Shown in pieces: positions 46,174-55,193 of a stretch of 64,000 nt of DNA. Position 1 is the first letter of the stretch; the number at the start of each line of letters is the position of its first letter. The translations under genes and the position numbers were made by a program. The DNA is taken from positions 1,240,001-1,304,000 of the forward strand of contig NZ_CP161805.1 of assembly GCF_040801785.1 (NCBI RefSeq), written 5' to 3'. Below the pieces are notes generated by a model. The model searched no databases and was not told where the DNA came from. It saw nothing but the letters and a program-made list of their open reading frames with translations. This stretch comes from Sulfitobacter sp. LCG007. GTDB lineage: Bacteria > Pseudomonadota > Alphaproteobacteria > Rhodobacterales > Rhodobacteraceae.

Positions 46174-46854
46174 TCAGACCGATTTGCGGGCGTCCTGCCA
46201 GGCGCGCGGTGCCTTGAGGAAGGCTTCGACCTCGGCCAGCGTCGACGCGTCGAACGTGCCCTGCGCGCGCGCTTCGGCCAGAACGTCCCACCACGTGCAC
46301 AGGTGATGCAGCGCAACCCCGTGATCGGCCAGAGTCTTTTCCGTGTCGGGAAAGATGCCGTAATAGAAGATTACCGCCGTATGTCCGCACAGCGCGCCGG
46401 TCTCGCGAATCGCGTCCACGAAGCTCAGCTTCGAGCCGCCGTCGGTGGTGAGATCCTCCACCAGCAGCACTCGCTGGCCCTCGCTCATCGTGCCTTCGAT
46501 GCGCGCGTTGCGCCCGTAGCCTTTCGGCTTCTTGCGCACATAGGTCATCGGAAGGCCCATCCGCTCGGCCACAAGTGCCGCGAAAGGGATGCCCGCCGTC
46601 TCGCCGCCGGCGATGTTGTCGAAAGCCTCGAAGCCCGCGTTGCGCATCACCGTCACGGTCAGGAAATCCATCAGCGTCGCGCGGATCCGCGGGTAGGAGA
46701 TCAGCTTGCGGCAGTCGATGTAGGTCGGCCCCGGCAGCCCCGAGGAATAGATGTAGGGCTCTTCGGCGTTGAAATGCACCGCCTCGATCTCGAGCAGCAT
46801 GCGCGCCGTCAGGCGGGCCATTTCGGCGGCATCGGGATAGGCCGAGGGGATCAT
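46174..46854 (-). CDS. pyrE: Orotate phosphoribosyltransferase
   Basis: This 226-residue enzyme joins orotate to PRPP, the fifth step of pyrimidine synthesis. The PRPP-binding motif is [14 protein letters not shown] (129-142). The flexible loop is [17 protein letters not shown] (106-121 approximately). The ATG at 46854 gives [20 protein letters not shown]; the same frame continues upstream as a non-coding shadow of pyrC. It lies 65 bp downstream of pyrC, so the two pyrimidine genes form an operon. Confidence 0.96.
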   Translation of the reverse strand: MIPSAYPDAAEMARLTARMLLEIEAVHFNAEEPYIYSSGLPGPTYIDCRKLISYPRIRATLMDFLTVTVMRNAGFEAFDNIAGGETAGIPFAALVAERMGLPMTYVRKKPKGYGRNARIEGTMSEGQRVLLVEDLTTDGGSKLSFVDAIRETGALCGHTAVIFYYGIFPDTEKTLADHGVALHHLCTWWDVLAEARAQGTFDASTLAEVEAFLKAPRAWQDARKSV

Positions 46855-46919
46855 GCAGGCTGTCCTTCTTCTGTTGTCAGTATCCCCGCCGGCGGCGGGA
46901 AGGCATGTGTCGATCCGGC

Positions 46920-47954
46920 TCAGGCAACGCGCCAGGCCGGCGTGAAGCCGGGATCGAATACCGTCACCGGACCATCCGCGGTCTCCACCTGCGCCAGAGC
47001 GGGGGCGGGCGCGCGCTCCAGCGTCATGCTCGCCGTGTTGGCCGGCAGCCCGTAGAAGGCCGGGCCGTTCAGCGAACAGAACCTTTCGAGACGGTCGAGC
47101 GCATTCTCCTCCTCGAAGACATGGGCGAGGATCGCCATCGTGTTCGGAGCGGTGAAACATCCCGCGCAGCCGCAGGGCAGCAGCTTGGCGGCATCCGTAT
47201 GCGGCGCGCTGTCCGTTCCGAGAAAGAAGCGCGCCTCGCCCGAGGTTGCGGCATCGCGCAGTGCCAGGCGATGGCTCTCGCGCTTCGCGACCGGCAGGCA
47301 GTAATAATGCGGCCGGATCCCCCCGGCGAGGATGTGGTTGCGGTTGATGACCAGGTGATGCGTGGTGATCGTCGCGCCGAGGCTCGCGTCCTGCGACCGG
47401 GCATAGTCCACGGCGTCTGCCGTGGTGATATGTTCCATGATCACGCGCAGGCCCGGCGTGGCCCGCCGGATCGGGTCGAGCACGCGATCGATGAACACGG
47501 CCTCGCGGTCGAAGATGTCCACCCCGGCGTCCGTCACCTCGCCGTGCAGGCAAAGCGGCAGACCGATTTCGGCCATGCGTTCGAGCACCGGCCGGACACG
47601 GTCGAAATCGCGCACGCCGCTCGCCGAATTGGTGGTCGCTCCGGCAGGGTACAGCTTGACCGCCTTCACGATACCCGAGGCATGTGCCGCGGCGACATCG
47701 TCGGGGTCGGTGTCCTCGGTCAGGTAGAGTGTCATCAGCGGTTCGAAGTCCGCGCCCTCGGGCAATGCCGCGAGGATGCGGTCCCGGTAGGCCGCTGCCT
47801 GCGCCCCCGTCACCACGGGCGGCACGAGGTTCGGCATCACGATCGCGCGGGCGAAATGTGCGGCGGTATGGGGCAGGACGGCCTCGAGCATCGCGCCATC
47901 GCGCAGATGCAGGTGCCAGTCGTCGGGGCGGCGCAATGTCAGGGTCCGGCTCAT
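46920..47954 (-). CDS. pyrC: Dihydroorotase
   Basis: This 344-residue class II dihydroorotase cyclises carbamoyl-aspartate. The metal site HxH is in [10 protein letters not shown] near the N-terminus. The carbamylated lysine is in [15 protein letters not shown], and later histidines lie in CLHGEVTD and [19 protein letters not shown] carries the catalytic aspartate. The length matches E. coli PyrC. It is followed by pyrE. Confidence 0.97.
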   Translation of the reverse strand: MSRTLTLRRPDDWHLHLRDGAMLEAVLPHTAAHFARAIVMPNLVPPVVTGAQAAAYRDRILAALPEGADFEPLMTLYLTEDTDPDDVAAAHASGIVKAVKLYPAGATTNSASGVRDFDRVRPVLERMAEIGLPLCLHGEVTDAGVDIFDREAVFIDRVLDPIRRATPGLRVIMEHITTADAVDYARSQDASLGATITTHHLVINRNHILAGGIRPHYYCLPVAKRESHRLALRDAATSGEARFFLGTDSAPHTDAAKLLPCGCAGCFTAPNTMAILAHVFEEENALDRLERFCSLNGPAFYGLPANTASMTLERAPAPALAQVETADGPVTVFDPGFTPAWRVA

Positions 47955-47992
47955 GGCCCGGCGCTAGCATAGCCCGCGTCGCGGCGCCAGTC

Positions 47993-48913
47993 TCAGCTGA
48001 CCCGCTTCCGTCCTGGTCTGCGCCCGAAGCCCGGCTCCTTGAGACGCCGCGCAACATTCCGGCAGAGCAGCTCCGCCAGACCTTCGCGCCCGTCCTGTTC
48101 GAGTCTCGACAACAGGCGGCGCAGGTAGGGCCTGTGCGCGCGGCGCGCCCGCATCAGCTGGGCGAAATCCTGCGGGACCAGGGTCGAATCGCTTGTCATG
48201 GCCAGCAGATCATAAAGCACGTCCATCTCCAGCAGGTCGGTCTGCAGCGCGGCGCCCATGTTCGGCAGCGTCAGCCGGGTCACGTTGTCCCCGCCGAAGA
48301 GCGCCGCATGCATCGCGTCCTCCCGCTGCATCGGATCGTAGAGGATGAAGGCCCGCCGCGCGGCCTCGATCATGTGCGGCGCGTACCCGTAGCGCCCGGT
48401 GAAGTCGAGCCGCCGCATCTCGGTGAATCGGCCGTCCCAGCCCGCCATGGCCGGGTCGAGCGTGGCCTGCGGCTGGATCGCCAGCACCCGCGCGCCGGGG
48501 GCCGTGACGGAAAAGGCCGCGGCGGCGTACCCGCAGGGGCCGGCTCCGTAGAAGAGCACCTCGTCGAAATCGTCGCAGATGCCCTCGTCGGACAGCCGGT
48601 CGAAGAAGTCATAGACCTCCGGATCGCGAAACCAGGTGTCCCCGTCGCAGATCAGCGTCATCTGCGACCAGCCGTAGCCCAGCACCATGTCCCATCCCAG
48701 CGGATGCCCGACGGGCGAGAGCGCCTGGATGCCCTGGCGGCTTTCGAAGCTGACAAGCAGCGTGGAGCCGCCGTTGACATAGGCCGCCATGTGGCGCGGG
48801 CCAAGATTGATCGCGTAGCCGTGCTGGTCGGCCACCGCGTGAATGCCGGCGATCCAGTCCGACCTGTTGAGCGCCTTCAGCGAAGGTCCGAAATCGATAG
48901 GCGGTGTCATCAT
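47993..48913 (-). CDS. Conserved hypothetical protein
   Basis: This 306-residue protein has no motif I can name with confidence. It has an alpha/beta look with hydrophobic strands ([20 protein letters not shown]) and a glycine-rich [18 protein letters not shown] that resembles a nucleophile-elbow-type or nucleotide-binding turn. The C-terminus is strongly basic. Similar proteins in this order have been given PAPS-reductase-like names, which the sequence does not support: no P-loop of that type is seen. Either of two adjacent ATGs (48913, 48910) may start it. It lies upstream of pyrC on the same strand. Confidence 0.7.
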   Translation of the reverse strand: MMTPPIDFGPSLKALNRSDWIAGIHAVADQHGYAINLGPRHMAAYVNGGSTLLVSFESRQGIQALSPVGHPLGWDMVLGYGWSQMTLICDGDTWFRDPEVYDFFDRLSDEGICDDFDEVLFYGAGPCGYAAAAFSVTAPGARVLAIQPQATLDPAMAGWDGRFTEMRRLDFTGRYGYAPHMIEAARRAFILYDPMQREDAMHAALFGGDNVTRLTLPNMGAALQTDLLEMDVLYDLLAMTSDSTLVPQDFAQLMRARRAHRPYLRRLLSRLEQDGREGLAELLCRNVARRLKEPGFGRRPGRKRVS

Positions 48914-48992
48914 GCTGCGCCTGCTTAACATTTAACGCCGCAACAACCGCGGCAAACAACTTCGTCAGCCTGTGACTCACGATCCATTACAG

Positions 48993-49022
48993 GCGACATG
49001 TCTCCATCAGACGGCATGTCGC
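48993..49022. repeat. Inverted repeat in the gap before the MoxR gene
   Basis: GCGACATG (48993-49000) and CATGTCGC (49015-49022) are perfect 8-bp inverted repeats separated by 14 bases. They lie in the 299-bp divergent gap between the conserved hypothetical and the MoxR gene, so an operator is possible. Confidence 0.35.
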
Positions 49023-49085
49023 GCAGGCAGTGCCGTCGCCCGATTTCAGATCCGGCAACGCAACGACACTGACGGCAGCCAACGC

Positions 49086-49211
49086 ATGAGTAAAGTACAT
49101 TATGTCCCGCTTCCCGTCCCGCCGTTACGGTTTCGCGGCCGGGTTGCGGCCCGCGCGATGACGCTTGACGCCTGCGCCGGGGATGCGGTCTGTTGGCGCA
49201 GAGGAGAGTAA
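49086..49211 (+). CDS. Possible 41-residue small protein before moxR
   Basis: A short frame starts MSKVHYVPLPVPPLRFRG and ends CWRRGE, with its TAA one base before the next ATG. It contains two cysteines and is proline/arginine-rich. The tight junction suggests translational coupling, but the composition could also arise by chance in GC-rich DNA, and there is no strong ribosome binding site. Confidence 0.25.
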   Translation: MSKVHYVPLPVPPLRFRGRVAARAMTLDACAGDAVCWRRGE

Positions 49212-49212
49212 G

Positions 49213-50121
49213 ATGCAGCCACCCGCCACGATCGACGCCGTCCAGGAGTTGCTGGCCGGACAAGGCTATGTATGCGGCAGGGCGCTCGGCACGGTGGTGT
49301 TCCTCTCCCTGGCCCTCGGCCGGCCGCTCTTTCTGGAAGGCGAGGCGGGCGTGGGCAAGACCGAGATCGCCAGGGCGCTTGCGGCGGGGCTCGGACGCCG
49401 TCTGATCCGCCTGCAGTGCTACGAGGGGCTCGATGCTGCCTCCGCGGTCTGCGAATGGAACTTCCCCGCCCAGATGGTGGCGATCCGCACCGCCGAAGCC
49501 TCCGGCGGCGCGGACAGGGCCGCCTTGCGCGAGGAACTCTTCAGCCACGATTACCTGATCGAACGTCCGCTCCTGCAGGCGATGATGCCGCATCGGGAAG
49601 GCCCGCCGGTCCTGCTCATCGACGAACTCGACCGAAGCGACGAACCCTTCGAAGCCTTTCTGCTCGAGGCGCTCGGCGACTTCCAGGTCACGATCCCCGA
49701 GATCGGCACCATCCGCGCGCCCGAGCCGCCCATCGTCGTCGTCACCTCGAACCGCACCCGCGAGGTGCATGACGCGCTCAAGCGCCGCTGCCTGTACCAC
49801 TGGGTCGACTACCCCGATTTCGACCGCGAGATGGAAGTGCTGCGCGCACGCGCGCCCGGCACCTCCGAGGCGCTCAGCCGCGAAGTCGTGGCCTTCGTCC
49901 AGAAGCTGCGCACCGAAGATCTGTTCAAGAAACCGGGCGTCGCCGAGACCATCGACTGGGCCAGATGCCTTCTCGCCCTCGACGTGATCGCGCTCAGCCC
50001 CGAGGTCATCGCCGACACACTCGGCGCGATCCTGAAATACCAGGACGACATCCAGAAGCTGCAGGGATCCGAGGCCGGCCGCATCCTCGAGGCCGCGCGA
50101 TCCTCGCTCGAACCCGCATGA
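49213..50121 (+). CDS. MoxR family AAA+ ATPase (CoxD-like)
   Basis: This 302-residue AAA+ ATPase of the MoxR group has Walker A EGEAGVGKTEIA and Walker B PVLLIDELDRSDEPFEAFLLEAL (core LLIDELDRSDEPFEAF). VTSNRTREVHDALKRRC carries sensor 1 and the arginine finger region. It resembles CoxD, a chaperone for cofactor maturation of CO dehydrogenase-type enzymes. It pairs with the VWA gene 71 bp downstream. The start at 49213 has a good GAGGAGAG ribosome binding site. Confidence 0.9.
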   Translation: MQPPATIDAVQELLAGQGYVCGRALGTVVFLSLALGRPLFLEGEAGVGKTEIARALAAGLGRRLIRLQCYEGLDAASAVCEWNFPAQMVAIRTAEASGGADRAALREELFSHDYLIERPLLQAMMPHREGPPVLLIDELDRSDEPFEAFLLEALGDFQVTIPEIGTIRAPEPPIVVVTSNRTREVHDALKRRCLYHWVDYPDFDREMEVLRARAPGTSEALSREVVAFVQKLRTEDLFKKPGVAETIDWARCLLALDVIALSPEVIADTLGAILKYQDDIQKLQGSEAGRILEAARSSLEPA

Positions 50122-50132
50122 AACCCGCCGCC

Positions 50133-50182
50133 TTCCTTTGCTTGCAAATATCCTCGGGGGTCCGGGGGCAGACAGCCCCCGG
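50133..50182. repeat. Dispersed intergenic repeat, copy B
   Basis: This copy has the same leader (TTCCTTTGCTTGCAAATATC, then CTCGGGG) and hairpin as at 34119-34180. Here the hairpin is an 8-bp perfect stem, CCGGGGGC-AGACA-GCCCCCGG (50162-50182). It ends directly against the GGGAGGTGAGG ribosome binding site of the next gene. Confidence 0.75.
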
Positions 50183-50192
50183 GAGGTGAGGT

Positions 50193-51464
50193 TTGGCCGA
50201 ACATCTCCCGCTGGAGCTTCCCGAGACGCCCCGGCTCGCCGGGAACATCGCCCATTTCGCCCGCGCCCTTCGCAAGGCGGGGCTGCCCATCGGGCCCGGT
50301 CGCATCATCGACGCGGTGCGCGCCGTCGAGGCGGCGGGGTTCACCGAACGGCAGGACTTCTACTGGACGCTGCATGCCTGTTTCGTCAGCCGGCCCGAGC
50401 ATCGGGCGGTCTTTGCGCAGATCTTCCGTCTCTACTGGCGTGATCCGCGCTATCTCGAGCACATGATGTCGATGCTGCTTCCGGCCGTGCGCGGCGTGCA
50501 GGAAGAGCGCAAGGCCGATGCAGCCGCGAAGCGGGCGGCCGAGGCCTTGCTCGACGGAAGCGAACCGCCTCGGGCCGCGGCAGCGGACGACAGCGGCGAC
50601 GAGATGCAGATCGAGATCGACGCGCGCCAGACCGCCTCGGCCGAGGAACGCCTTCGCACGCTCGACTTCGAGCAGATGAGCACCGCGGAGATGGCCGAGG
50701 CACGGCGCATGCTGTCGCGGCTCCGCCTGCCGGTCGATCCCATTCGCTCGCGCCGCACCGGTGCCAGCCGCCTCGGGCACCGTGTCGATGCGCGCCGCAC
50801 CCTGCGTGCGGCGATGAAACAGGGGGGCGAGATGCATCACATCGCGCTCAAGACCCGTCGCGAGCGCTGGCCCAACCTGGTCGTGCTCTGCGACATCTCG
50901 GGCTCGATGAGCCGGTATTCCCGGACCGTGCTGCATTTCCTGCACGCCGTCAGCAATGCGCGCGGGGATGGCTGGGCGAGGGTGCATGCCTTCACGTTCG
51001 GCACCCGGCTCACCAACATCACCCGTCATCTGCGACAGCGCGATGTGGACGCCGCGCTGGCCGCGGCCGGGTCGGAAGCCCGGGACTGGGAAGGCGGGAC
51101 CCGCATCGGCGCCTGCCTTCAGGCGTTCAATCGGGAATGGTCGCGCAGGGTCATGGGGCAGGGGGCGGTGGTGCTGCTGATCACCGACGGGCTCGACCGG
51201 GGCGATCCCGACGTGCTCGGGCGCCAGATGGAGCGGCTGCACCTGTCCGCCCGCCGCCTGATCTGGCTGAACCCGCTGCTGCGCTGGGACGGCTTCGCCC
51301 CGAAGGCGACAGGGATCCGGGCGATGCTGCCCCATGTGGACAGCTTCCGCGCCGGCCATTCCGTGGCCTCGCTGCAAGACCTCGCCGCGGTCATCACGGA
51401 CCGTCAGGACTCGGGGGAAAAGATGCGCCTCCGGGCGCTGATGGCGGACACGGGATCCGCTTGA
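50193..51464 (+). CDS. VWA domain protein (CoxE-like)
   Basis: This 423-residue protein has a C-terminal VWA domain with the MIDAS motif VVLCDISGSMSRYSR near residue 233 and VVLLITDGLDRGDPD further on. The N-terminal half is helical (LAGNIAHFARALRKAGLPIGPGRII, core IAHFARALRKAGLPIGP), as in CoxE/MoxR-associated VWA proteins. The start is a TTG at 50193 behind a strong GGGAGGTGAG; no in-frame ATG fits. It forms a MoxR-VWA chaperone pair with the preceding gene. No CO dehydrogenase genes are in the window. Confidence 0.88.
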   Translation: MAEHLPLELPETPRLAGNIAHFARALRKAGLPIGPGRIIDAVRAVEAAGFTERQDFYWTLHACFVSRPEHRAVFAQIFRLYWRDPRYLEHMMSMLLPAVRGVQEERKADAAAKRAAEALLDGSEPPRAAAADDSGDEMQIEIDARQTASAEERLRTLDFEQMSTAEMAEARRMLSRLRLPVDPIRSRRTGASRLGHRVDARRTLRAAMKQGGEMHHIALKTRRERWPNLVVLCDISGSMSRYSRTVLHFLHAVSNARGDGWARVHAFTFGTRLTNITRHLRQRDVDAALAAAGSEARDWEGGTRIGACLQAFNREWSRRVMGQGAVVLLITDGLDRGDPDVLGRQMERLHLSARRLIWLNPLLRWDGFAPKATGIRAMLPHVDSFRAGHSVASLQDLAAVITDRQDSGEKMRLRALMADTGSA

Positions 51465-51597
51465 ACGCAACGGAGTCGTCCCGATACGCAGAAGTGGTGC
51501 TTTCGGTCACGCGACATGCTAGGGTTGCAGGGCGTTCCGGTCGCGGCGCGTGCAGTTCTCGCGCGAAGCGCTGCGCTATCCAGTTCAGGACGACAGA

Positions 51598-52143
51598 ATG
51601 AGCGAGTTTGATATAGCTTGCGACGTATGCGCGAAGATGCAGATCCCCATCACGCTCGCCGATCCGTCCCTCGAGGATTATCCGCTTGTTTACTGTAACG
51701 CGGCGTTCACGCGACTCACCGGTTACAAACTCAGTAGCGTCGAGGGGATGAACTGCCGGTTTCTTCAGGGCGAGAACACCAACGCCGACGATGCCGCAGC
51801 GCTGAAAACCGGACTTCTGGAGCGAAACTGGTGCGCGCAGACGATCACGAATTACAGGCAGGACGGTATCGAGTTCAACAACCTTGTTGTCCTGCAAGAT
51901 CTGGTCCTGATGGACGGGACGCGCCTTGTGCTTGGCTGCCAGTACGAATTTCACACCGCTACCGACAAGCGGCATGTCTACGCGCATCTGGTTGACGTCG
52001 AGAAGATCTCGGCGGCTGGCTTTGCAATGGTCGAGGCCGCGGCCAGACCCCGGCGCAACACATTGTTGATGCGCTCCGAAAACGCCATGATGAAAATCCA
52101 GACCCACACAATATACCGGAACCTCGGCGGCGTTTTTACCTGA
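51598..52143 (+). CDS. Short LOV domain photoreceptor
   Basis: This 181-residue protein consists of a single LOV (PAS) domain with short flanks. The flavin-adduct cysteine is C53 in GMNCRFLQG. The flavin-contacting residues are in place: N85 in TNYRQDG, N95 in EFNNLV, and the signalling glutamine Q115 in LGCQYEF. It has no fused kinase, HTH or GGDEF. It should bind FMN and respond to blue light, like the short LOV proteins known in Dinoroseobacter and Rhodobacter. The C-terminal helix (about 140-181) may mediate dimerisation. Its signalling partner is unknown, and its neighbours give no clue. Confidence 0.92.
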   Translation: MSEFDIACDVCAKMQIPITLADPSLEDYPLVYCNAAFTRLTGYKLSSVEGMNCRFLQGENTNADDAAALKTGLLERNWCAQTITNYRQDGIEFNNLVVLQDLVLMDGTRLVLGCQYEFHTATDKRHVYAHLVDVEKISAAGFAMVEAAARPRRNTLLMRSENAMMKIQTHTIYRNLGGVFT

Positions 52144-52180
52144 AACGGGTCGTCGCCGAGACTGGGGGCGGTGCGACGTC

Positions 52181-54340
52181 TCAGGCCACGGCTTTCTCGA
52201 AACTGTTTCGATAGATTGCCGAAAGCTCGGAGAGCGGGGCAGAGGACGCGGCGAAGCGCACGACGTCTCCGCCGAAACGCCCGACGATGGCAAGCGGAAG
52301 CCCGGCCGCCCCCGCCGCGGCGGTCAGCGCCTCGGCTGCGTCGACGGAGCAGGCGATGAGGTAGCGGGCCTGGTCCTCGCCGAACAGCGCGCCCGTGTCG
52401 CCAGCGGCGAGCGTGACTCCCAGGCCCGACGCTTCGGCCAGTTCGAACGCCGCCAGCGCAAGCCCGCCGTCGGAAAGATCCGTGCAGGCACCGATCAGCT
52501 TGCGCTGCGCGCGGATGAATTCGCCGCAGGCCTTCTCGGCTTCCAGATCGACAGGCGGTGCATCGCCTTCGGCGCGACCGAAGACGGCCTGAAGGATCGC
52601 CGATTGACCGAGGTGGCCGCGCGTCTCGCCCAGCATGAGCGCAAGATCCCCGTCTCTTACCGTCGACCCGATCGCGATCTCGTCCGCTCCGATCAGGCCC
52701 ACGGCGCCGATGGTGGGCGTCGGCAGGATCGCGGTCCCGTCGGTTTCGTTGTAAAGCGAGACGTTGCCCGACACGATGGGCATGTCGAGCGCGGCGCAGG
52801 CCGCACCTATCCCCTCGATGGCCCCGACGAACTGACCCATGATCTCGGGTTTCTCGGGATTGCCGAAGTTGAGGTTGTCCGTGGCGGCAAGTGGCCGTGC
52901 CCCCACGGCACAGAGGTTGCGATAGGCTTCGGCGACCGCCTGCTTGCCGCCCTCGACCGGGTTGGCCCGGACGTAGCGCGGAGTCACGTCCGAGGTGAAG
53001 GCCAACGCCTTGCCGGTGCCGTGCACACGGACGATGCCGGCTCCGATTCCGGGGCGGCGGACGCTATCGCCCATGACGGTCGTGTCATATTGCTCGAAGA
53101 CCCAGTTCTTGGCCGCATGGTTCGGGTCCGAGATCAGGGCCTTGAGCCCGTCAATGGGGTCGAAGTCGGGCACCGGTCCCAGGGCTGTCGCCGCGGGCGT
53201 CGCCACCCAGGGTCGATCGTATTCCGGCGCGTCCCCGGAAAGCGCCTTGAGCGGCAGATCGGCCTTCACCTCTCCGTCGAGCATGACGAGAAAGCGGTCC
53301 TCGGCGATGGTCTCGCCGACGATGGCGAAGTCGAGGTCCCACTTGTCGAACACCGCCTTGGCCTCGGCCTCGAGCTCGGGGCGCAGGACCATGAGCATGC
53401 GCTCCTGGCTTTCCGAGAGCATCATCTCGTAGGCGGTCATGTTCTCTTCGCGCACCGGCACCCGCTCGAGGTCGAGCCGGACGCCGAGATTGCCCTTGTC
53501 GCCCATCTCGACCGCCGAGCAGGTCAGCCCCGCTGCGCCCATGTCCTGGATCGAGATTACCGCGCCCGTGGCCATGAGTTCGAGACAGGCCTCCATCAGG
53601 CGCTTTTCGGTGAAGGGGTCGCCCACCTGCACCGTGGGACGCTTTTCCTCGATGGTATCGTCGAATTCGGCCGACGCCATCGTTGCGCCGCCGACCCCGT
53701 CGCGACCCGTCTTGGCGCCGAGGTAGACCACCGGCATGCCCACGCCCGAGGCCGCCGAGTAGAAGATTGCATCCGCGTCCGCGAGCCCTGCCGCAAACGC
53801 GTTGACGAGGCAGTTGCCGTTGTAGGCGGGGTCGAACCTGACCTCACCGCCGACGGTGGGGACGCCAAAGCAGTTGCCATAGCCTCCGATGCCTTCGACC
53901 ACGCCGTTGACCAGGCGCCGGGTCTTTGGGTGCGAGGGTTCGCCGAAGCTCAGCGCGTTCATGGCGGCGATGGGGCGGGCGCCCATGGTGAAGACATCGC
54001 GCAGGATCCCGCCGACGCCTGTCGCGGCGCCCTGATAGGGTTCGATGTAGGACGGATGGTTGTGGCTCTCCATCTTGAAGACCACCGCCTGTCCGTCGCC
54101 GATATCGACGACACCGGCGTTCTCACCCGGACCGCAGATGACCTGCGGACCCGTGGTGGGAAGGGTGCGGAGCCATTTCCTGGACGACTTGTAAGAGCAA
54201 TGCTCGTTCCACATGGCCGAGAAGATGCCGAGTTCGGTGAAGGTCGGAACGCGTCCGACGATCTGCAGGATGCGCTCGTATTCGTCGGGCTTCAGCCCGT
54301 GCGCGGCAATAAGTTCCGGTGTGATGGCTGGCTCTTGCAT
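52181..54340 (-). CDS. purL: Phosphoribosylformylglycinamidine synthase subunit PurL
   Basis: This 719-residue small-type PurL makes FGAM in purine synthesis together with PurS and PurQ, not seen here. The N-terminus matches the family: [39 protein letters not shown] (cores [20 protein letters not shown]). Other markers are [33 protein letters not shown] (core [14 protein letters not shown]) and GGDVVRF near the end. The ATG at 54340 is the conserved start. It converges with the LOV gene. Confidence 0.96.
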   Translation of the reverse strand: MQEPAITPELIAAHGLKPDEYERILQIVGRVPTFTELGIFSAMWNEHCSYKSSRKWLRTLPTTGPQVICGPGENAGVVDIGDGQAVVFKMESHNHPSYIEPYQGAATGVGGILRDVFTMGARPIAAMNALSFGEPSHPKTRRLVNGVVEGIGGYGNCFGVPTVGGEVRFDPAYNGNCLVNAFAAGLADADAIFYSAASGVGMPVVYLGAKTGRDGVGGATMASAEFDDTIEEKRPTVQVGDPFTEKRLMEACLELMATGAVISIQDMGAAGLTCSAVEMGDKGNLGVRLDLERVPVREENMTAYEMMLSESQERMLMVLRPELEAEAKAVFDKWDLDFAIVGETIAEDRFLVMLDGEVKADLPLKALSGDAPEYDRPWVATPAATALGPVPDFDPIDGLKALISDPNHAAKNWVFEQYDTTVMGDSVRRPGIGAGIVRVHGTGKALAFTSDVTPRYVRANPVEGGKQAVAEAYRNLCAVGARPLAATDNLNFGNPEKPEIMGQFVGAIEGIGAACAALDMPIVSGNVSLYNETDGTAILPTPTIGAVGLIGADEIAIGSTVRDGDLALMLGETRGHLGQSAILQAVFGRAEGDAPPVDLEAEKACGEFIRAQRKLIGACTDLSDGGLALAAFELAEASGLGVTLAAGDTGALFGEDQARYLIACSVDAAEALTAAAGAAGLPLAIVGRFGGDVVRFAASSAPLSELSAIYRNSFEKAVA

Positions 54341-54411
54341 CTGCGAATGTTCCTCGTGGCGCTCCGGCCAGTGCTTAATCGAAGCGTGGGCCGGGGAAAA
54401 GGCGCCCGCAG

Positions 54412-54444
54412 ATGAAAAGGGCCGCACCCTCTCGGGAGCGGCCC
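54412..54444 (-). terminator. Rho-independent terminator of the small secreted protein gene
   Basis: On the minus strand a 7-bp GC stem (54444-54438 with 54425-54419), extended by three more pairs after one mismatch, is followed by TTTT (54418-54415). It lies 34 bases past the stop codon of the gene at 54479-54901. Confidence 0.75.
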
Positions 54445-54478
54445 TGTGTCGCCTTCTTACGGCAACAACTGTCGCGGT

Positions 54479-54901
54479 TTATTGCAGGTAGATGGTCGCC
54501 TTGCCACCTGTCGCCTCGCCTTCGCCTGCCGGTGCGGCCGCGGTGGCAAGCTCTTCCTTGGTCGCGTTCAGACCGACCACGTTTCCATCGATGCTGACAT
54601 TCGCGGGCGACACCGTGATGTCGAGCCAGTCGGCGTCAACAACGGATCCATCCTCGAGCTCGACGTAGAAGTTCGCGTCGCCAGAACCGTCGCTCATCAC
54701 ATCGGTGATCGTGCCGAGCCGCGTGCCGTCGCTCAGGACAACTTCCGCGCCCTTGGCCGCCGTCATCGCCTGACCCATGTCGGACTGAAGTTCGAGGCGC
54801 TTCTCCGCGTCATAGGTTCCCATGCTGCTTTGAGCATAGGCGACGGGCGCGCCGGCCATCATTGCGACTGCTGCGGTCGTGATCAGAAACTTGCGTGTCA
54901 T
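54479..54901 (-). CDS. Small secreted protein with PRC-barrel-like region
   Basis: This 140-residue protein has a signal peptide at about 1-23 (KFLITTAAVAMMAGAPVAYA). A beta-rich middle part follows: GAEVVLSDGTRLGTITDVMSDG (core VVLSDGTRLGTITDVM) and YVELEDGSVVDADWLDITV. It resembles a PRC-barrel-like fold, though divergent. The C-terminus is alanine/glycine-rich. Function is unknown. It has an EcfG-type promoter and its own terminator, so it is a single-gene unit that may be induced by general stress. Confidence 0.75.
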   Translation of the reverse strand: MTRKFLITTAAVAMMAGAPVAYAQSSMGTYDAEKRLELQSDMGQAMTAAKGAEVVLSDGTRLGTITDVMSDGSGDANFYVELEDGSVVDADWLDITVSPANVSIDGNVVGLNATKEELATAAAPAGEGEATGGKATIYLQ

Positions 54902-54934
54902 CGTGATCTCCTTCCCTTTTTGAGTATGACACCC

Positions 54935-54959
54935 AACGTGGCTCCTCCGCTGCCGTTCC
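54935..54959 (-). promoter_or_regulatory. EcfG-type promoter of the small secreted protein gene
   Basis: On the minus strand GGAAC (54959-54955) and CGTT (54938-54935) are separated by exactly 16 bases, a full match to the EcfG consensus. They lie 34 bases upstream of the ATG at 54901. Confidence 0.6.
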
Positions 54960-55078
54960 GCCCGGAGCGCTCACGTCGGTTCACGAAGCGATCACAGTGC
55001 CGTCAGGCGCGTAGACGTACTTATTCAGTGCGGGAGTGTCGCGAACGCGTGTCAGGATTCGCGCCAATTGCCGCGAGC

Positions 55079-55108
55079 AAAAAAAAGGCCGAGCGGAAAC
55101 GCTCGGCC
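55079..55108 (-). terminator. Rho-independent terminator (sRNA 3' end)
   Basis: The 9-bp stem GGCCGAGCG / CGCTCGGCC with a four-base loop is followed on the minus strand by eight T. It may also end transcripts from the lysR gene upstream. Confidence 0.92.
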
Positions 55109-55158
55109 AAGTCCAACAGGGAGGTGAAGAAGAGGCACCTGAGTGCCCGTCTTCTTCG
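55079..55158 (-). ncRNA. Putative small RNA with anti-Shine-Dalgarno linker
   Basis: On the minus strand a compact unit of about 80 nt is visible. A 5' hairpin has GAAGAAGA pairing with TCTTCTTC and an inner GGCAC/GTGCC stem (55157-55126). A 17-nt single-stranded linker contains ACCTCCCT (55125-55118). A perfect 9-bp GC stem with a four-base loop (55108-55087) and eight T residues (55086-55079) end it. The terminator is strong. A promoter with TTGATA and TATCTG spaced 17 bp (55193-55165) places the start at the base of the first hairpin. The layout is that of a trans-acting sRNA; I do not recognise the family. Confidence 0.7.
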
Positions 55159-55164
55159 AAAGCT

Positions 55165-55193
55165 CAGATAGGCGGCAATCTGCACGCTATCAA
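55165..55193 (-). promoter_or_regulatory. Promoter of the putative sRNA
   Basis: On the minus strand TTGATA (55193-55188) and TATCTG (55170-55165) are spaced 17 bp. With flanking bases it reads CTTGATA...CCTATCT, which also resembles heat-shock (RpoH) promoters known for Rhodobacter sRNAs. Confidence 0.55.

Noticed and set aside
46855-48057. An upstream extension of pyrE in the same frame.
   Set aside because: It is a shadow of pyrC; the pyrE N-terminus at 46854 matches the family.
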